Part shown: positions 42,475-51,299 of the stretch, one piece after another
Numbering within the stretch: the stretch's first letter is position 1
How the letters are laid out: each line of letters opens with the position of its first letter
DNA from: a bacterium
Lineage (GTDB): Bacteria; Vulcanimicrobiota; Vulcanimicrobiia; Eremiobacterales; Eremiobacteraceae
Direction of reading: 5' to 3'
Length of the DNA stretch: 64,000 bases
NCBI GenBank assembly: GCA_902812405.1
Contig: CADDZI010000002.1
Coordinates: 1-64,000 of the forward strand
Made by a program: the position numbers and the translations under genes
Notes under the pieces: model-generated
Told to the model about the DNA's origin: nothing
Seen by the model: the letters and a program-made list of their open reading frames with translations, nothing else
The model's database searches: none

Positions 42475-42932
42475 GCACATTCCGCGTGGTCGACAGATTG
42501 GAAACGGTGGTCCGCGAAGGGATTTGGCTGCCTTTTGGCTGGCGCGCCGTGCCTGCCGACCGCATTTTGGACTTGATCGAGAAGTTGCGATCCTCGCTGC
42601 CGGCCGAAGGAGCGGGCGCTACCCGAGGTGCGGAGGCCTCTCCCCGGCGCGTCCCGCGTGAAGGCGAAGCGCCCGCAGACAGCGCCCGCATGGCCTCCGC
42701 GGACGAGATTCTTGCGCGCGCTCAGGCTCGTGCCGACGAGATCATCGCGCAGGCGCAGAATGCAGCTCGCGACATCCGCCGCGGCGCCGACGAGTACGCC
42801 GACCAGGTCCTCGCGTCGCTCGATGCCAGCCTTGCGAAAGCCCTGGCAGCCGTTCAAAAGGGCCGCCAGACGCTTGCGCTCTCAACGGCTTCAGGCAACG
42901 GCAAGCCGGCAAAGGAAGGTTCGGCGATCTGA
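42471..42932 (+). CDS. Coiled-coil protein of unknown function
   Basis: A 153-residue protein with two parts. The first 45 residues (STFRVVDRLETVVREGIWLP, then RILDLIEKLRSSLP) form a short conserved-looking start. Residues about 78-140 are an Ala/Glu/Arg helix (ADEILARAQARADEIIAQAQ and onward) resembling V-type ATPase stalk or DivIVA-like coiled coils. It is coupled by overlap to coaD and lies before the ylbL-type protease, suggesting an envelope or division role. Function unknown. Confidence 0.7.
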   Translation: MSTFRVVDRLETVVREGIWLPFGWRAVPADRILDLIEKLRSSLPAEGAGATRGAEASPRRVPREGEAPADSARMASADEILARAQARADEIIAQAQNAARDIRRGADEYADQVLASLDASLAKALAAVQKGRQTLALSTASGNGKPAKEGSAI

Positions 42933-42956
42933 CGCGGGCGGCGCGCCGACGCACCT

Positions 42957-43976
42957 ATGCCTGACGACCACCGCCCGGGGCTCTTCGCCCGCCTGGCGTG
43001 GTCGGCTGCCGCCGGCGCCCTGTTGGCCGCGGTCCTATTTTTGATTCCGCTGCCGTACATCATCTTAGGTCCGGGCGCAGCGATCGACCTGTCTCGCGCA
43101 ATCACCGTCCAAGGACGTGCGACGCCTCCGACCCCGGTCTACCTTACCGATGTCTCGCTGCTGCCGGGGCGGCCTGCGTATTACCTTGTCGCCAGGATCC
43201 TGCCGGGCTTCGAGGTCCTGCGCCGTCAAGCCGTGGTGCCGCGCGGGATGAGCGACCGCCAGCTGGAGGCTGAACTGGGCGATGCCATGCGCGAGAGCCA
43301 AATTAACGCCCAAATCGTCGCGGAACGTGCGGCGGGCCTCGCGGTGAAGACGCTAGGTGAGTTTATCGTGACGCGTGTTTTGCCGAACTCGCCTGCGACG
43401 CGTTGCCTCAAAGTTGCAGACGTTGTGCGGGCTGTCAATGGACGGCCGCTTGCCCGTCCCGACACCTTGATTCACGCCGCGCAAAGCCGCCCGCCGGGTG
43501 CCACCTTTGTCCTCGACATCATGCGCCACGAGCACCCGCATCGCGTGACGTGCCTCACGTACCGATATCGCGGCGCCGCTCGGTTTGGGATCGTCGGCAC
43601 GTTCCGCATGCGCCCTGTCCAGCTGCCCGTGCACGTCACCTTTCATCTGCCCGATGTCAACGGCTCTAGCGCGGGTCTCATGTTTGCCCTGCAGATCTAC
43701 CGCGTCCTCACCGGTACCGACGTGACGGCGGCCGGCGCGCTTGCCGGCACGGGGGTACTGGCGCCGGATGGAACAGTCCATGCGGTGGAAGGTGCTCGCG
43801 AGAAGATTCGGGCAGCCGTGCGTGCCGGTGCAGCCGTCTTCTTGGTGCCGGCGGAAAACTACCCTGAGGTCGCGAAGACTCCCGGCATCCGCATCATCCC
43901 GGTCCGTACGTTCGCCCAAGCCCTTGCCGCACTGGCACCGCACGCGACCGGCGCCGCCCACGCAGGTTCCTCATGA
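42957..43976 (+). CDS. YlbL/SepM-like PDZ-Lon (S16) membrane protease
   Basis: A 339-residue protease with one N-terminal membrane helix (about residues 13-35), a PDZ domain about 130-205 (FIVTRVLPNSPATRCLKVADVV) and a C-terminal Lon-type proteolytic domain. The catalytic dyad is S238 in DVNGSSAGLMFAL and K283 in VEGAREKIRAAVRAGA. Such proteins cleave exported or membrane proteins outside the cytoplasm. The rsmD-coaD-ylbL order is the one seen in Firmicutes and related groups. Confidence 0.9.
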   Translation: MPDDHRPGLFARLAWSAAAGALLAAVLFLIPLPYIILGPGAAIDLSRAITVQGRATPPTPVYLTDVSLLPGRPAYYLVARILPGFEVLRRQAVVPRGMSDRQLEAELGDAMRESQINAQIVAERAAGLAVKTLGEFIVTRVLPNSPATRCLKVADVVRAVNGRPLARPDTLIHAAQSRPPGATFVLDIMRHEHPHRVTCLTYRYRGAARFGIVGTFRMRPVQLPVHVTFHLPDVNGSSAGLMFALQIYRVLTGTDVTAAGALAGTGVLAPDGTVHAVEGAREKIRAAVRAGAAVFLVPAENYPEVAKTPGIRIIPVRTFAQALAALAPHATGAAHAGSS

Positions 43977-44473
43977 AGATTTCCGTCAGCAGCCTGTTTC
44001 ACTCGGACATCGAGGTCCTCGAGATCGATTACGACGTGCCGCTCACGGCAGCCCTCGCCGAGCGCTATCCGCAGGGAGCCCGCCTTCAGGGTCGCATCTC
44101 GCGCATTCGGCGCGGCGTTCACCTCCAGGGCATCCTGGCCGGGATCGAGAGCGAAACGTGCGTGCGGTGCCTGGAGACCTTCAGCCGCCCCGTCCGCATC
44201 GCCGTCGAAGAAACCTTCAGCGAAGAAGTGGCGGCCGAGGATGACCTTTTTGCCAGTGTTGCGCCGCTCGTGGGGCGGGAGATTGACCTGACAGACCTGG
44301 TGTCGCAACTCTTGGAAGTCGACGAACCGATGGCGCCGTTGTGTTCGGAGGATTGCCGGGGCATCTGTCCGCTGTGCGGCGCCAATCGGAACCTCGTGCC
44401 GTGTGCGTGCAAACCCGCTGCGGCCGACGCGCGGCTGGCAGGCCTGGCTCGTTTGCGGGACGAACTGGCCTGA
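43973..44473 (+). CDS. yceD: YceD/DUF177-family protein
   Basis: A 166-residue protein that in most bacteria is encoded directly before rpmF, as here, and is implicated in rRNA precursor handling. It has the family segment ETCVRCLETFSRPV and the C-terminal motif PLCSEDCRGICPLCGANRN, two Cys clusters. It overlaps the protease gene by 4 nt (ATGA). Confidence 0.88.
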   Translation: MKISVSSLFHSDIEVLEIDYDVPLTAALAERYPQGARLQGRISRIRRGVHLQGILAGIESETCVRCLETFSRPVRIAVEETFSEEVAAEDDLFASVAPLVGREIDLTDLVSQLLEVDEPMAPLCSEDCRGICPLCGANRNLVPCACKPAAADARLAGLARLRDELA

Positions 44474-44532
44474 CAGAGACCCGAGCACCACGGTCGGCCT
44501 TAGCCGGCCGTCGGCCGTTCGTGAGAGGACAG

Positions 44533-44739
44533 ATGGCAAACCCAAAACAGAAGCGGAGCCGGTCCCACATCAGGGTTCGCCGCCGGCTGTGGAAGCTCCG
44601 ACCGGTGCCCTTAAGCGCGTGCCCGCACTGCAAACATCCCCGGAAACCCCACTACGCCTGTCCGCAGTGCGGCTACTACAACGGAAGGCCGGCGGTCATC
44701 CACAAGGACGAGGCCACGGCGGGCGAGACAAAGGGCTGA
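44533..44739 (+). CDS. rpmF: 50S ribosomal protein L32
   Basis: A 68-residue ribosomal protein. It begins ANPKQKRSRSHIRVRR and has the zinc-type Cys arrangement CPHC...CPQCG, the four-Cys form of L32. ATG 44533 follows GAGAGGACAG. In many genomes plsX follows rpmF; here the next gene is fabH after 4 nt. Confidence 0.96.
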   Translation: MANPKQKRSRSHIRVRRRLWKLRPVPLSACPHCKHPRKPHYACPQCGYYNGRPAVIHKDEATAGETKG

Positions 44740-44743
44740 TGGC

Positions 44744-45793
44744 GTGAACACCCACGGCGCCACGATCACCGGCGTCGGATTCTGCGTGCCCACGGGCGTC
44801 CTCACGAACGAAGATTTGGAAAAGCTCGTCGACACGAGCGACGAGTGGATCGTCCAGCGCACGGGTATGAAGCGCCGCCACATCGTGGGGCCCGACGGTG
44901 TGACGTCCGACCTGGCGATCCCGGCGGCTCGCGCGGCCCTGGAGGCAGCGGGCAAGAAGCCCCAGGATGTGGATTGCATCATTTGTGCCTCCGCCACGCC
45001 GGACTATCTCTTCCCGGCGTTGGCGTGCCTGGTTGCCGCGCGTCTTGGCGTGCCGGGCAAACCGGCGTTTGATATTTCCATTGCGTGTTCAGGTTTCGTG
45101 TACGCGTTGACGACGGCGGCATCGCTCATTCGAGCCGGCGTGTACCGTTCGGTGCTGGTCGTCGGCGCCGAGACGCTGTCCAAGATCACCGACTATACCG
45201 ACCGGACGACCTGCGTCTTGTTTGGCGACGGCGCCGGTGCCGTGCTCGTCGAACGTTGCGCGGAAGATTGCTTTTTGGGCAGCGACTTAGGTTCGGACGG
45301 TTCGGACCCGAGCGTGCTGTACTTGCCGGGCGGCGGCTCGCGTTTTCCGTACAGCCGCAACGGGGAGCTCTCCGCACAGCGGCTGGGCTACATCAAAATG
45401 CAGGGCCAGAGCGTCTTCAAATTCGCGGTCAATCAAATGGCAGCCTCGGCGCGCGCCGCGCTGGCGCAGGCCGGTCTGACGACCGCGGAGATCGATTTCG
45501 TAGTACCGCATCAAGCCAACCTGCGCATCGTGGATGCGACCCTGAAGATGCTGGGCGTTCCCAGCCATAAGTGCATCGTCAACATCGCGGAGTACGGCAA
45601 TACCTCGGCTGCATCCATTCCGCTGGCGCTGGCGGAGGCGCTCGAGAAGGGGATGATTGCGCCGCGCAGCGTCATCGTGATGGTTGCCTTCGGCGGCGGG
45701 TTGTCATGGGGTTCGGTTGTCTGGCGGTGGCAAGCCGCCCCGGTCAAAAAAGCGCAGCCGCTGGAGCCTTCGCCGGGAGCAGCCCCGGCATGA
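44744..45793 (+). CDS. fabH: Beta-ketoacyl-ACP synthase III
   Basis: A 349-residue condensing enzyme that starts fatty acid synthesis from acetyl-CoA and malonyl-ACP. The catalytic triad is visible: C115 in FDISIACSGFVYAL, His in FVVPHQANLRIVD and Asn in NIAEYGNTSAASIP. GTG start 44744, 4 nt after rpmF. The stop overlaps the fabD start (ATGA). A short Pro/Ala tail extends past the usual C-terminus. Confidence 0.96.
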   Translation: MNTHGATITGVGFCVPTGVLTNEDLEKLVDTSDEWIVQRTGMKRRHIVGPDGVTSDLAIPAARAALEAAGKKPQDVDCIICASATPDYLFPALACLVAARLGVPGKPAFDISIACSGFVYALTTAASLIRAGVYRSVLVVGAETLSKITDYTDRTTCVLFGDGAGAVLVERCAEDCFLGSDLGSDGSDPSVLYLPGGGSRFPYSRNGELSAQRLGYIKMQGQSVFKFAVNQMAASARAALAQAGLTTAEIDFVVPHQANLRIVDATLKMLGVPSHKCIVNIAEYGNTSAASIPLALAEALEKGMIAPRSVIVMVAFGGGLSWGSVVWRWQAAPVKKAQPLEPSPGAAPA

Positions 45794-46749
45794 CGAACCG
45801 CGTGGCGGTCATCTTTCCCGGACAAGGCTCGCAGTGCCCGGGGATGGCGGTCGATGTGGCGGCCTCTTCGCCACCCGCACGAGAGTGCTTCGAGCGGGCC
45901 TCGGCGGTCTTGGGGTACGATCTTCTGACGCGCGTTGCGAATGCCGGCGAGAATGAGCTGCGGGACACGAGGCTCAGCCAACCCGCGATTTTTACGGCAA
46001 ACGTCGCGCTCTACCGGGCGGCGGAAAGTTTGGGTCTTGTACCCGTCGTCAGTGCCGGGCATTCGTTCGGCGAGTACTGCTCGCTGACAATCGCCGGAGC
46101 GCTGGGGTTTGAGGATGCCGTCCGGCTCGTCAACGAAAGAGCCATGGCAATGGGCGAAGCGGCGGACGAGGCCCCGGGGTCGATGGCGGCTGTCATCGGT
46201 CTGGAAGAAGAGGCGGTCGATCGCTTATGCCGCCAGGTCCGTGAGCAGACCGGGCTGAGGGTTGATATCGGCAACTTGAATACCCCGACGCAGATCGTCG
46301 TGTCCGGTGACAGCCTGGCGGTGCATGCGGTCTACGAAGCAGCCAAGGAGGCGGGGGCAAAGCGCGTCCGGGTGCTCAACGTCTCCGGCGCCTGGCATAG
46401 CCCGCTCATGGCTTCTGCCACAGAACGCTTTGCGGCCGCAGTTGCGCGCACGGAGCTGCAGCTGCCGGCATGGACGGTGATCAGCAATGTGACGGGCCGG
46501 CCGTACAGGTCCACTGCCGAAATTCGCAAGTGCCTGGTCGCCAGTCTGTGTGCTCGTGTCCGCTGGCACGAAGCCGCGGTCGCGCTGGTGGGCTACGATG
46601 TCGATCTCATTGTGGAGTGCGGCGCCAGCGAGGTCTTAACGCCGATGATGAAGCGCCTGCCGCAGGCTGCCGGACGACGTGTCGCGCACGTCGGCGATGC
46701 AGAGGACCTGGCGCGGCTGCAGGCGACCTTGACGAGGGAGTCGGTGTGA
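45790..46749 (+). CDS. fabD: Malonyl-CoA:ACP transacylase
   Basis: A 319-residue acyltransferase that loads malonyl units onto acyl carrier protein. N-terminal FPGQGSQCPGM, nucleophile S92 in AGHSFGEYCSL, the substrate-carboxylate Arg region NERAMAMGEA, and the catalytic His in VSGAWHSPLM. Overlaps fabH by 4 nt and fabG by 4 nt, so the fab genes form a coupled operon. Confidence 0.96.
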   Translation: MTNRVAVIFPGQGSQCPGMAVDVAASSPPARECFERASAVLGYDLLTRVANAGENELRDTRLSQPAIFTANVALYRAAESLGLVPVVSAGHSFGEYCSLTIAGALGFEDAVRLVNERAMAMGEAADEAPGSMAAVIGLEEEAVDRLCRQVREQTGLRVDIGNLNTPTQIVVSGDSLAVHAVYEAAKEAGAKRVRVLNVSGAWHSPLMASATERFAAAVARTELQLPAWTVISNVTGRPYRSTAEIRKCLVASLCARVRWHEAAVALVGYDVDLIVECGASEVLTPMMKRLPQAAGRRVAHVGDAEDLARLQATLTRESV

Positions 46750-47486
46750 ACCTAGCGGGCAAGGCGGCGCTCGTGACCGGCGGCGGAACCGGGATCGGCC
46801 GGGCCATCGCATTGGAACTCGCTCGTCAGGGTGCCGCCGTGTGCATTGCCGGGCGGCGCAGAGAACCGCTGGAGACGGTACGGCAGGAGGTTGTCGCGCT
46901 CGGAGGAACCGCGCTCGTGCACACCGCGGACGTCGCTCGGGAAGAGGAAGCCACGGGTCTCGTGACGGCGGCGGCGGAGGGCATGGGCCGGCTCGACATT
47001 CTTGTCAACAATGCCGGCCGCACGTTTAACGGCCTCCTCTTCCGGTTACAGTGGGATGCCCTGGATGAAAGCCTCGCAATCAACCTCAAGAGCATGTTTT
47101 ATCTCAGCGCCGCGGCGGGAAAGTTGATGTTGTCGCAGAAAGGCGGGTCGATCGTCAACGTGACGTCGGTCGTCGCCCTAACGGGAAATGCCGGCCAGAG
47201 CGCGTACGTGGCAGCCAAGGCCGGCGTCATCGGGCTCACGAAGTCGCTGGCACAGGAATTGGGCTCGCGGCACATACGGGTCAATGCGGTGGCGCCGGGC
47301 TTCATTGAAACCGGTATGACCGAGACGCTGCCGGACAACGTCAAGCGCTCCTACCTGGCTCGTATCCCCCTGCGACGTTTTGGCAGTCCGGACGATGTTG
47401 CCAAAGTGGCGGCATTTTTGGCAAGCGACGCCGCAGGCTACATCACCGGGCACGTGATTCCCGTTGACGGCGGCCTGGCGATGTGA
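46746..47486 (+). CDS. fabG: 3-oxoacyl-ACP reductase
   Basis: A 246-residue short-chain dehydrogenase reducing 3-ketoacyl-ACP with NADPH. Cofactor motif [22 protein letters not shown] motif [12 protein letters not shown], and the Ser-Tyr-Lys triad in [10 protein letters not shown] and [15 protein letters not shown] start 46746 overlaps the fabD stop. The C-terminal [20 protein letters not shown] is standard. Confidence 0.96.
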   Translation: MNLAGKAALVTGGGTGIGRAIALELARQGAAVCIAGRRREPLETVRQEVVALGGTALVHTADVAREEEATGLVTAAAEGMGRLDILVNNAGRTFNGLLFRLQWDALDESLAINLKSMFYLSAAAGKLMLSQKGGSIVNVTSVVALTGNAGQSAYVAAKAGVIGLTKSLAQELGSRHIRVNAVAPGFIETGMTETLPDNVKRSYLARIPLRRFGSPDDVAKVAAFLASDAAGYITGHVIPVDGGLAM

Positions 47487-47547
47487 GACGTCGTGGGAAG
47501 CAGTTGGCAGACACCATGTTTCGGCCTACGGAGGTAGCGACAGCCTA

Positions 47548-47787
47548 ATGTCAGTCTTCGATAAAGTGAAAAAAGTGATCGTCGAGCAGCTGGGTGTGGA
47601 TGAGGGCGAAGTGACGCCCGAAGCATCTATCACGGACGATCTCGGCGCCGACTCCCTCGATCAGGTCGAGCTCGTGATGGCGCTGGAGACGGAGTTCAAC
47701 ATTGACATTCCCGACGAAGATGCGGAGAAGATCAAGACGGTCGGGGACGCCGTGCGCTACATCGAGGAAGTGACCGAAAAGACGTAG
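47548..47787 (+). CDS. acpP: Acyl carrier protein
   Basis: A 79-residue acidic carrier of growing acyl chains. The phosphopantetheine attachment Ser is S36 in [20 protein letters not shown] site lies at 47530-47534, about 13 nt before ATG 47548. Follows fabG by 61 nt in the fatty acid synthesis operon. Confidence 0.97.
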   Translation: MSVFDKVKKVIVEQLGVDEGEVTPEASITDDLGADSLDQVELVMALETEFNIDIPDEDAEKIKTVGDAVRYIEEVTEKT

Positions 47788-47817
47788 CGGCGGCGACACC
47801 ACACCCGCATCTCTTCA

Positions 47818-47833
47818 GGCCGGAGGTCCGGCC
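47818..47833 (+). promoter_or_regulatory. Hairpin enclosing a Shine-Dalgarno-like sequence before ffh
   Basis: GGCCGG-AGGT-CCGGCC folds into a 6-bp stem with the AGGT of a GGAGGT sequence in its loop, 8 nt before the ffh start codon (47842). It might modulate ffh translation or mark the acpP-ffh boundary. The alternative ribosome-binding site GGATAGG is just after it. Confidence 0.35.
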
Positions 47834-47841
47834 GGATAGGC

Positions 47842-49131
47842 ATGCTCGAAGAACTCTCCGATCGCCTGGGTGCGATCTTCCAACGTCTGCGTTCCCGCGG
47901 TAAGCTGACCGAGGCCGAGGTCGGTCAGGTACTGCGCGAGGTCCGCGTTGCGCTTTTGGAGGCCGACGTCAACCTGGCGGTCGTGAAGGATTTCATCGCA
48001 CGCCTCCGCGAGAGGGCCGTCGGCGCGGAGGTCCTAGACTCCCTGACGCCGGCCCAGGCGGTCCTGGGCATTGTCCACGAGGCGCTCGTCGAGCTCTTGG
48101 GAACGCAGGCCGCGCCACTGCGCTTTGCGCCGTCCGGTCCGACCGTCATGATGCTGGCCGGCCTTCAGGGCAGTGGAAAGACAACCCAGAGTGCCAAGCT
48201 TGCCGTGCGGCTGAAGGAGGAGGGTCGGCGTCCGCTCCTTGTTGCCTGTGACGTGTACCGGCCTGCGGCTGTGGAACAACTCCAGAAGTTGGGTGAGCAC
48301 ATCGGGGTTCCGGTTTTCACGGGCAGCCGGCCCGAGCCACTGGCCATCGCACAGGCGGCTCTCGAGCAGGCACGCCAGACGGGTTATGGTGCCGTGGTGG
48401 TTGACACCGCGGGCCGGTTGCACGTCGACGAGAGTATGATGGACGAGCTGGCGGCGCTGTCCCGGGTGCTCATGCCGTTGGAAACCCTGCTGGTGGTGGA
48501 TGCGATGACCGGTCAAGAGGCCGTCAAGGTGGCGCAGGCTTTTTGCGCGCGGCTCACCGTGACCGGCGTGATCCTGACGAAGCTGGACGGCGATGCACGC
48601 GGCGGTGCCGCCCTGTCCATCCGTGCGGTGACCCAGACGCCGATTAAGTTCATCGGAACGGGGGAGAAAGTAAGCGCGCTCGAACCGTTCCATCCCGACC
48701 GTCTGGCGTCGCGCATCCTGGGCATGGGCGACGTCGCGACGCTCCTCGAGAAGACGCGCCGCCTGTATGACGAACGTCAGGCCAAGGAGTTATCCTCCAA
48801 GATCCGGCGCCAAAGCTTGACGTTGGAGGATTTTCTCGAGCAACTGCGTCAGGTACGGCGCATGGGCCCGCTGGGTGATGTCGTCAAGATGCTGCCCGGA
48901 TGGGACAAACGGTTTGCGATGCAGGACGTTGACGAGCGTGAACTGGCGCGGGTGGAAGCCATCATCTGCTCGATGACGCCGCGCGAGCGCCGCGATCCCG
49001 GCATCCTCAATGCCAGCCGCAGACGGCGTATCGCAGCCGGCAGCGGGACCCAGGTGGCCGACGTCAACCGGCTGGTCAAGCAGTTTGAGGCCTCCCGGCG
49101 CATGCTCAAACGGCTGGCACAAAGGATGTAG
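47842..49131 (+). CDS. ffh: Signal recognition particle protein Ffh
   Basis: A 429-residue SRP54-type GTPase that delivers nascent membrane proteins with the 4.5S RNA and FtsY. N-domain four-helix bundle (residues 1-90), G domain with P-loop GLQGSGKTT (107-115), DTAGRLHVDE and TKLDGDARGG, then the M domain from about 300 with SRRRRIAAGSGT, the RNA-binding segment. No SRP RNA gene is seen in the window. Confidence 0.96.
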   Translation: MLEELSDRLGAIFQRLRSRGKLTEAEVGQVLREVRVALLEADVNLAVVKDFIARLRERAVGAEVLDSLTPAQAVLGIVHEALVELLGTQAAPLRFAPSGPTVMMLAGLQGSGKTTQSAKLAVRLKEEGRRPLLVACDVYRPAAVEQLQKLGEHIGVPVFTGSRPEPLAIAQAALEQARQTGYGAVVVDTAGRLHVDESMMDELAALSRVLMPLETLLVVDAMTGQEAVKVAQAFCARLTVTGVILTKLDGDARGGAALSIRAVTQTPIKFIGTGEKVSALEPFHPDRLASRILGMGDVATLLEKTRRLYDERQAKELSSKIRRQSLTLEDFLEQLRQVRRMGPLGDVVKMLPGWDKRFAMQDVDERELARVEAIICSMTPRERRDPGILNASRRRRIAAGSGTQVADVNRLVKQFEASRRMLKRLAQRM

Positions 49132-49181
49132 CGCCTGCCCGCGCGCCGGGGGATGACGAAGACAGCCAGAAAGGATAGTGT

Positions 49182-49481
49182 GTGAGCGTTCGAATTCGAT
49201 TGCGCCGGACGGGCGCCAAGAAACAGCCGTCCTACCGCCTCGTCGTGGCGGATAGCCGGGCCCCGCGCGACGGCCGATTCTTGGCCATTGTCGGGCACTA
49301 CAACCCGCGGCGCAACCCCGTGGAGCTGGTCGTCCAGGAAGAGGCGATTCGCGGCTGGCTCCGCAGGGGGGCACAGCCGTCCGTCCCGGTGGCGCGCCTG
49401 TTGGCCTCGGCCGGTTTGTACGATCCCTCCAAGGTCCGCCTGCGCAAGCCGCGCGAACGCCGCAAAAAGAGCGCGTCATGA
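49182..49481 (+). CDS. rpsP: 30S ribosomal protein S16
   Basis: A 99-residue ribosomal protein: SVRIRLRRTGAKKQPSYRLV at the start and IGHYNP-like VGHYNPRRNPVEL in the middle are diagnostic. GTG start 49182 behind AAAGGA. Overlaps khpA by 4 nt (ATGA). Confidence 0.97.
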   Translation: MSVRIRLRRTGAKKQPSYRLVVADSRAPRDGRFLAIVGHYNPRRNPVELVVQEEAIRGWLRRGAQPSVPVARLLASAGLYDPSKVRLRKPRERRKKSAS

Positions 49482-49846
49482 GCGAGCGGCCGCCGGAATT
49501 CGTGGACCTTGATGACGACGAGGCACCGGCCGGCGACGACGCCGGTGACCGGGCGGACGAGCGGGCGGAAGACGGTGCGGAAAACGGTTCGGGAGATGAT
49601 GACGTCATTACACGTGCCGCCGCAGTGCTCAAGTACATTGTCGAGCACATCGTGGATGAGCCGAATGACATTCGGATTGCGGCATCCAGCGACGAGCGAG
49701 GTCCGCTGCTGTTGCTGGCCGTCAGCGACCGGGATCGGGGCAAAGTCATCGGCCGCCAAGGGCGGATCGTGCAGGCGATTCGGACCATCGTGAAGGCGGC
49801 CACGGTAGGCACGGGCGAGCGGGTCAACGTCGAAATCCTGGATTGA
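49478..49846 (+). CDS. khpA: KH-domain RNA-binding protein KhpA
   Basis: A 122-residue protein. Residues about 45-122 are a KH domain with the GxxG loop in KVIGRQGRIVQAIRTI. The first 42 residues are a strongly acidic Asp/Glu/Ala/Gly extension absent from typical 75-residue KhpA proteins. KhpA binds RNA and often works with KhpB. Coupled to rpsP by a 4-nt overlap and close to rimM. Confidence 0.9.
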   Translation: MSERPPEFVDLDDDEAPAGDDAGDRADERAEDGAENGSGDDDVITRAAAVLKYIVEHIVDEPNDIRIAASSDERGPLLLLAVSDRDRGKVIGRQGRIVQAIRTIVKAATVGTGERVNVEILD

Positions 49847-49890
49847 GACCCTTGCTGCCGGAAGCGCGGGAGCCAGAAGGTGCGGCGGCA

Positions 49891-50433
49891 ATGCCAGCGC
49901 AGCGGGGGGCGGCCGAAGGGTCGCTGGGGGAGGACGGCTGGGTGAGCGTTGGCAGCGTCACCCGCGTATTCGGCGTTCGCGGCGCGGTCAAAGTACGGGG
50001 TGTGGACCCGGAGATGTTTGTTCCCGGCCGGGACGTCATCGCTGTGGCCGCAGATGGCACGCGGCGCCCGCTCCACGTGTCCGCCGTCCGCAAGGCGGCC
50101 CGTCACCTGGTGGTGGAGTTTGCCGGCATCAACGATCCGGAGGTCGCGAGGCAACTGCGGGGCGCTAGCCTCATGGTCCAACGTTCGGATCTGCCCCAGC
50201 TGCCGGCAGGTGTCTTCCGGGCGGCCGACTTGGTCGGTCTGACCGTCTGCGATAACCGGCTGGGGGAGTTGGGCACCGTGAGACGCATCGTCCACTACCC
50301 GGCGGCGGACATGCTGTGCGTGGGCGACCGCGGCGTTCTCATTCCCTTCATGCGCGCCTACCGCGTCCGCGTCGATCTCCCCGCACGGCGCATCGAGGTG
50401 GAGCTGCCGCCCGGATTCGAAGACCTGCTTTGA
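49891..50433 (+). CDS. rimM: Ribosome maturation factor RimM
   Basis: A 180-residue 16S processing factor that binds S19. The RimM N-domain is GWVSVGSVTRVFGVRGAVKV and the PRC-barrel C-domain has ADLVGLTVCDN and VLIPFMRAYRVRVDLPARRI. ATG 49891 has an AAGG ten bases upstream; a TTG at 49843 overlapping the khpA stop would add 16 residues. The usual followers trmD and rplS are absent; palindromic repeats come next. Confidence 0.92.
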   Translation: MPAQRGAAEGSLGEDGWVSVGSVTRVFGVRGAVKVRGVDPEMFVPGRDVIAVAADGTRRPLHVSAVRKAARHLVVEFAGINDPEVARQLRGASLMVQRSDLPQLPAGVFRAADLVGLTVCDNRLGELGTVRRIVHYPAADMLCVGDRGVLIPFMRAYRVRVDLPARRIEVELPPGFEDLL

Positions 50434-50445
50434 GGGTATGTTTTC

Positions 50446-50550
50446 TCGGTCGCGCGAGCGCGAGGGTCGGCTACCGCCGACCGCTACCCGCGGTCGCGCA
50501 AGCGCGACCGCTACACGTTCGTTTCTGTAGCGGCTGCGCTCGCGCAGCCA
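50446..50550. repeat. Palindromic repeat cluster (four units)
   Basis: Four hairpins in a row after rimM: a decayed GGTCGCGCGAGCGCGA, then GTCGGCTACCGCCGAC, then a perfect GGTCGCGCAAGCGCGACC with CGCTAC (50491-50508 core), and GTAGCGGCTGCGCTCG followed by CGCAGCC, whose stem changes are compensated on both arms. This fills most of the 164-nt gap to the convergent hydrolase gene. Confidence 0.88.
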
Positions 50551-50597
50551 GCGCCGCGTCACGGCGTGATGACGCGCCTGCGCCGAGACTGCCTAGG

Positions 50598-51299
50598 CTA
50601 ACGCGCCTCCGGCAGACGTGCCAAGAATGAGCTCAGCGCGGCATTGACCTGATCAGGCTTTTCCGCCATCACCATGTGACCGGCATCCTCGATCACGGCC
50701 AACTGGGAGCCTGCAATCTGCTCGTGGAGGTACCGGGCGTACTTGGGCGGGGTCATGCGGTCGTCGGTACCCACGACGACGAGGGTCGGAATCGCAAGTC
50801 CGGTCAGCTCATGCATGACGTCGAACGCATCGCAGGCGCGGTAGTCGCGTAATGTTGAGATGCGGCCAACGAGCGCATGCTGAGCCTCCAAATCCTCACG
50901 TAACCCGGCGGGCGGACTGGGGCCGAGCAGGCTGCCGACCATGTCGGGAATGCAGTCCGGCCAGCGCTTCTCGATCATCTCAAGGTACGAGGGTGCGACG
51001 CGTAACTTGGCTCCGGTGGCAATGAGAACTAAGCCCGCCACGCGCTGAGGGAAGTCCAGAGCCCAGCGCAGGGCTATCGCACCCCCGAGAGAGTGGCCTA
51101 CAACGACGATGGGCTCGGCCCGCCGCCACCGGACGTAACGGTCCAACCAAGCCGCATATTCCGCCACGGATTCACACGCGATGCCATGGGGATGACCGGG
51201 CAGCGAGACTGCATCGGACTCGGGAAAGGCGCTGACCTGCCCCGCAAAGGTCTTTTCCGTAAGGCCGGAGCCATGAACCCACACAAGGCGAGCGCTCAT
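50598..51299 (-). CDS. Alpha/beta hydrolase
   Basis: A 233-residue alpha/beta-fold hydrolase without signal peptide. The nucleophile elbow is VVVGHSLGGAIAL, the acid is in VVVGTDDRMTPP and the His in IEDAGHMVMAEKPDQV; LVWVHGSGLTEKTF forms the oxyanion loop. Substrate unknown (esterase or C-C hydrolase). ATG 51299 is preferred; the frame is open to 51398 and would then face the exonuclease gene head-on. Confidence 0.87.
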   Translation of the reverse strand: MSARLVWVHGSGLTEKTFAGQVSAFPESDAVSLPGHPHGIACESVAEYAAWLDRYVRWRRAEPIVVVGHSLGGAIALRWALDFPQRVAGLVLIATGAKLRVAPSYLEMIEKRWPDCIPDMVGSLLGPSPPAGLREDLEAQHALVGRISTLRDYRACDAFDVMHELTGLAIPTLVVVGTDDRMTPPKYARYLHEQIAGSQLAVIEDAGHMVMAEKPDQVNAALSSFLARLPEAR

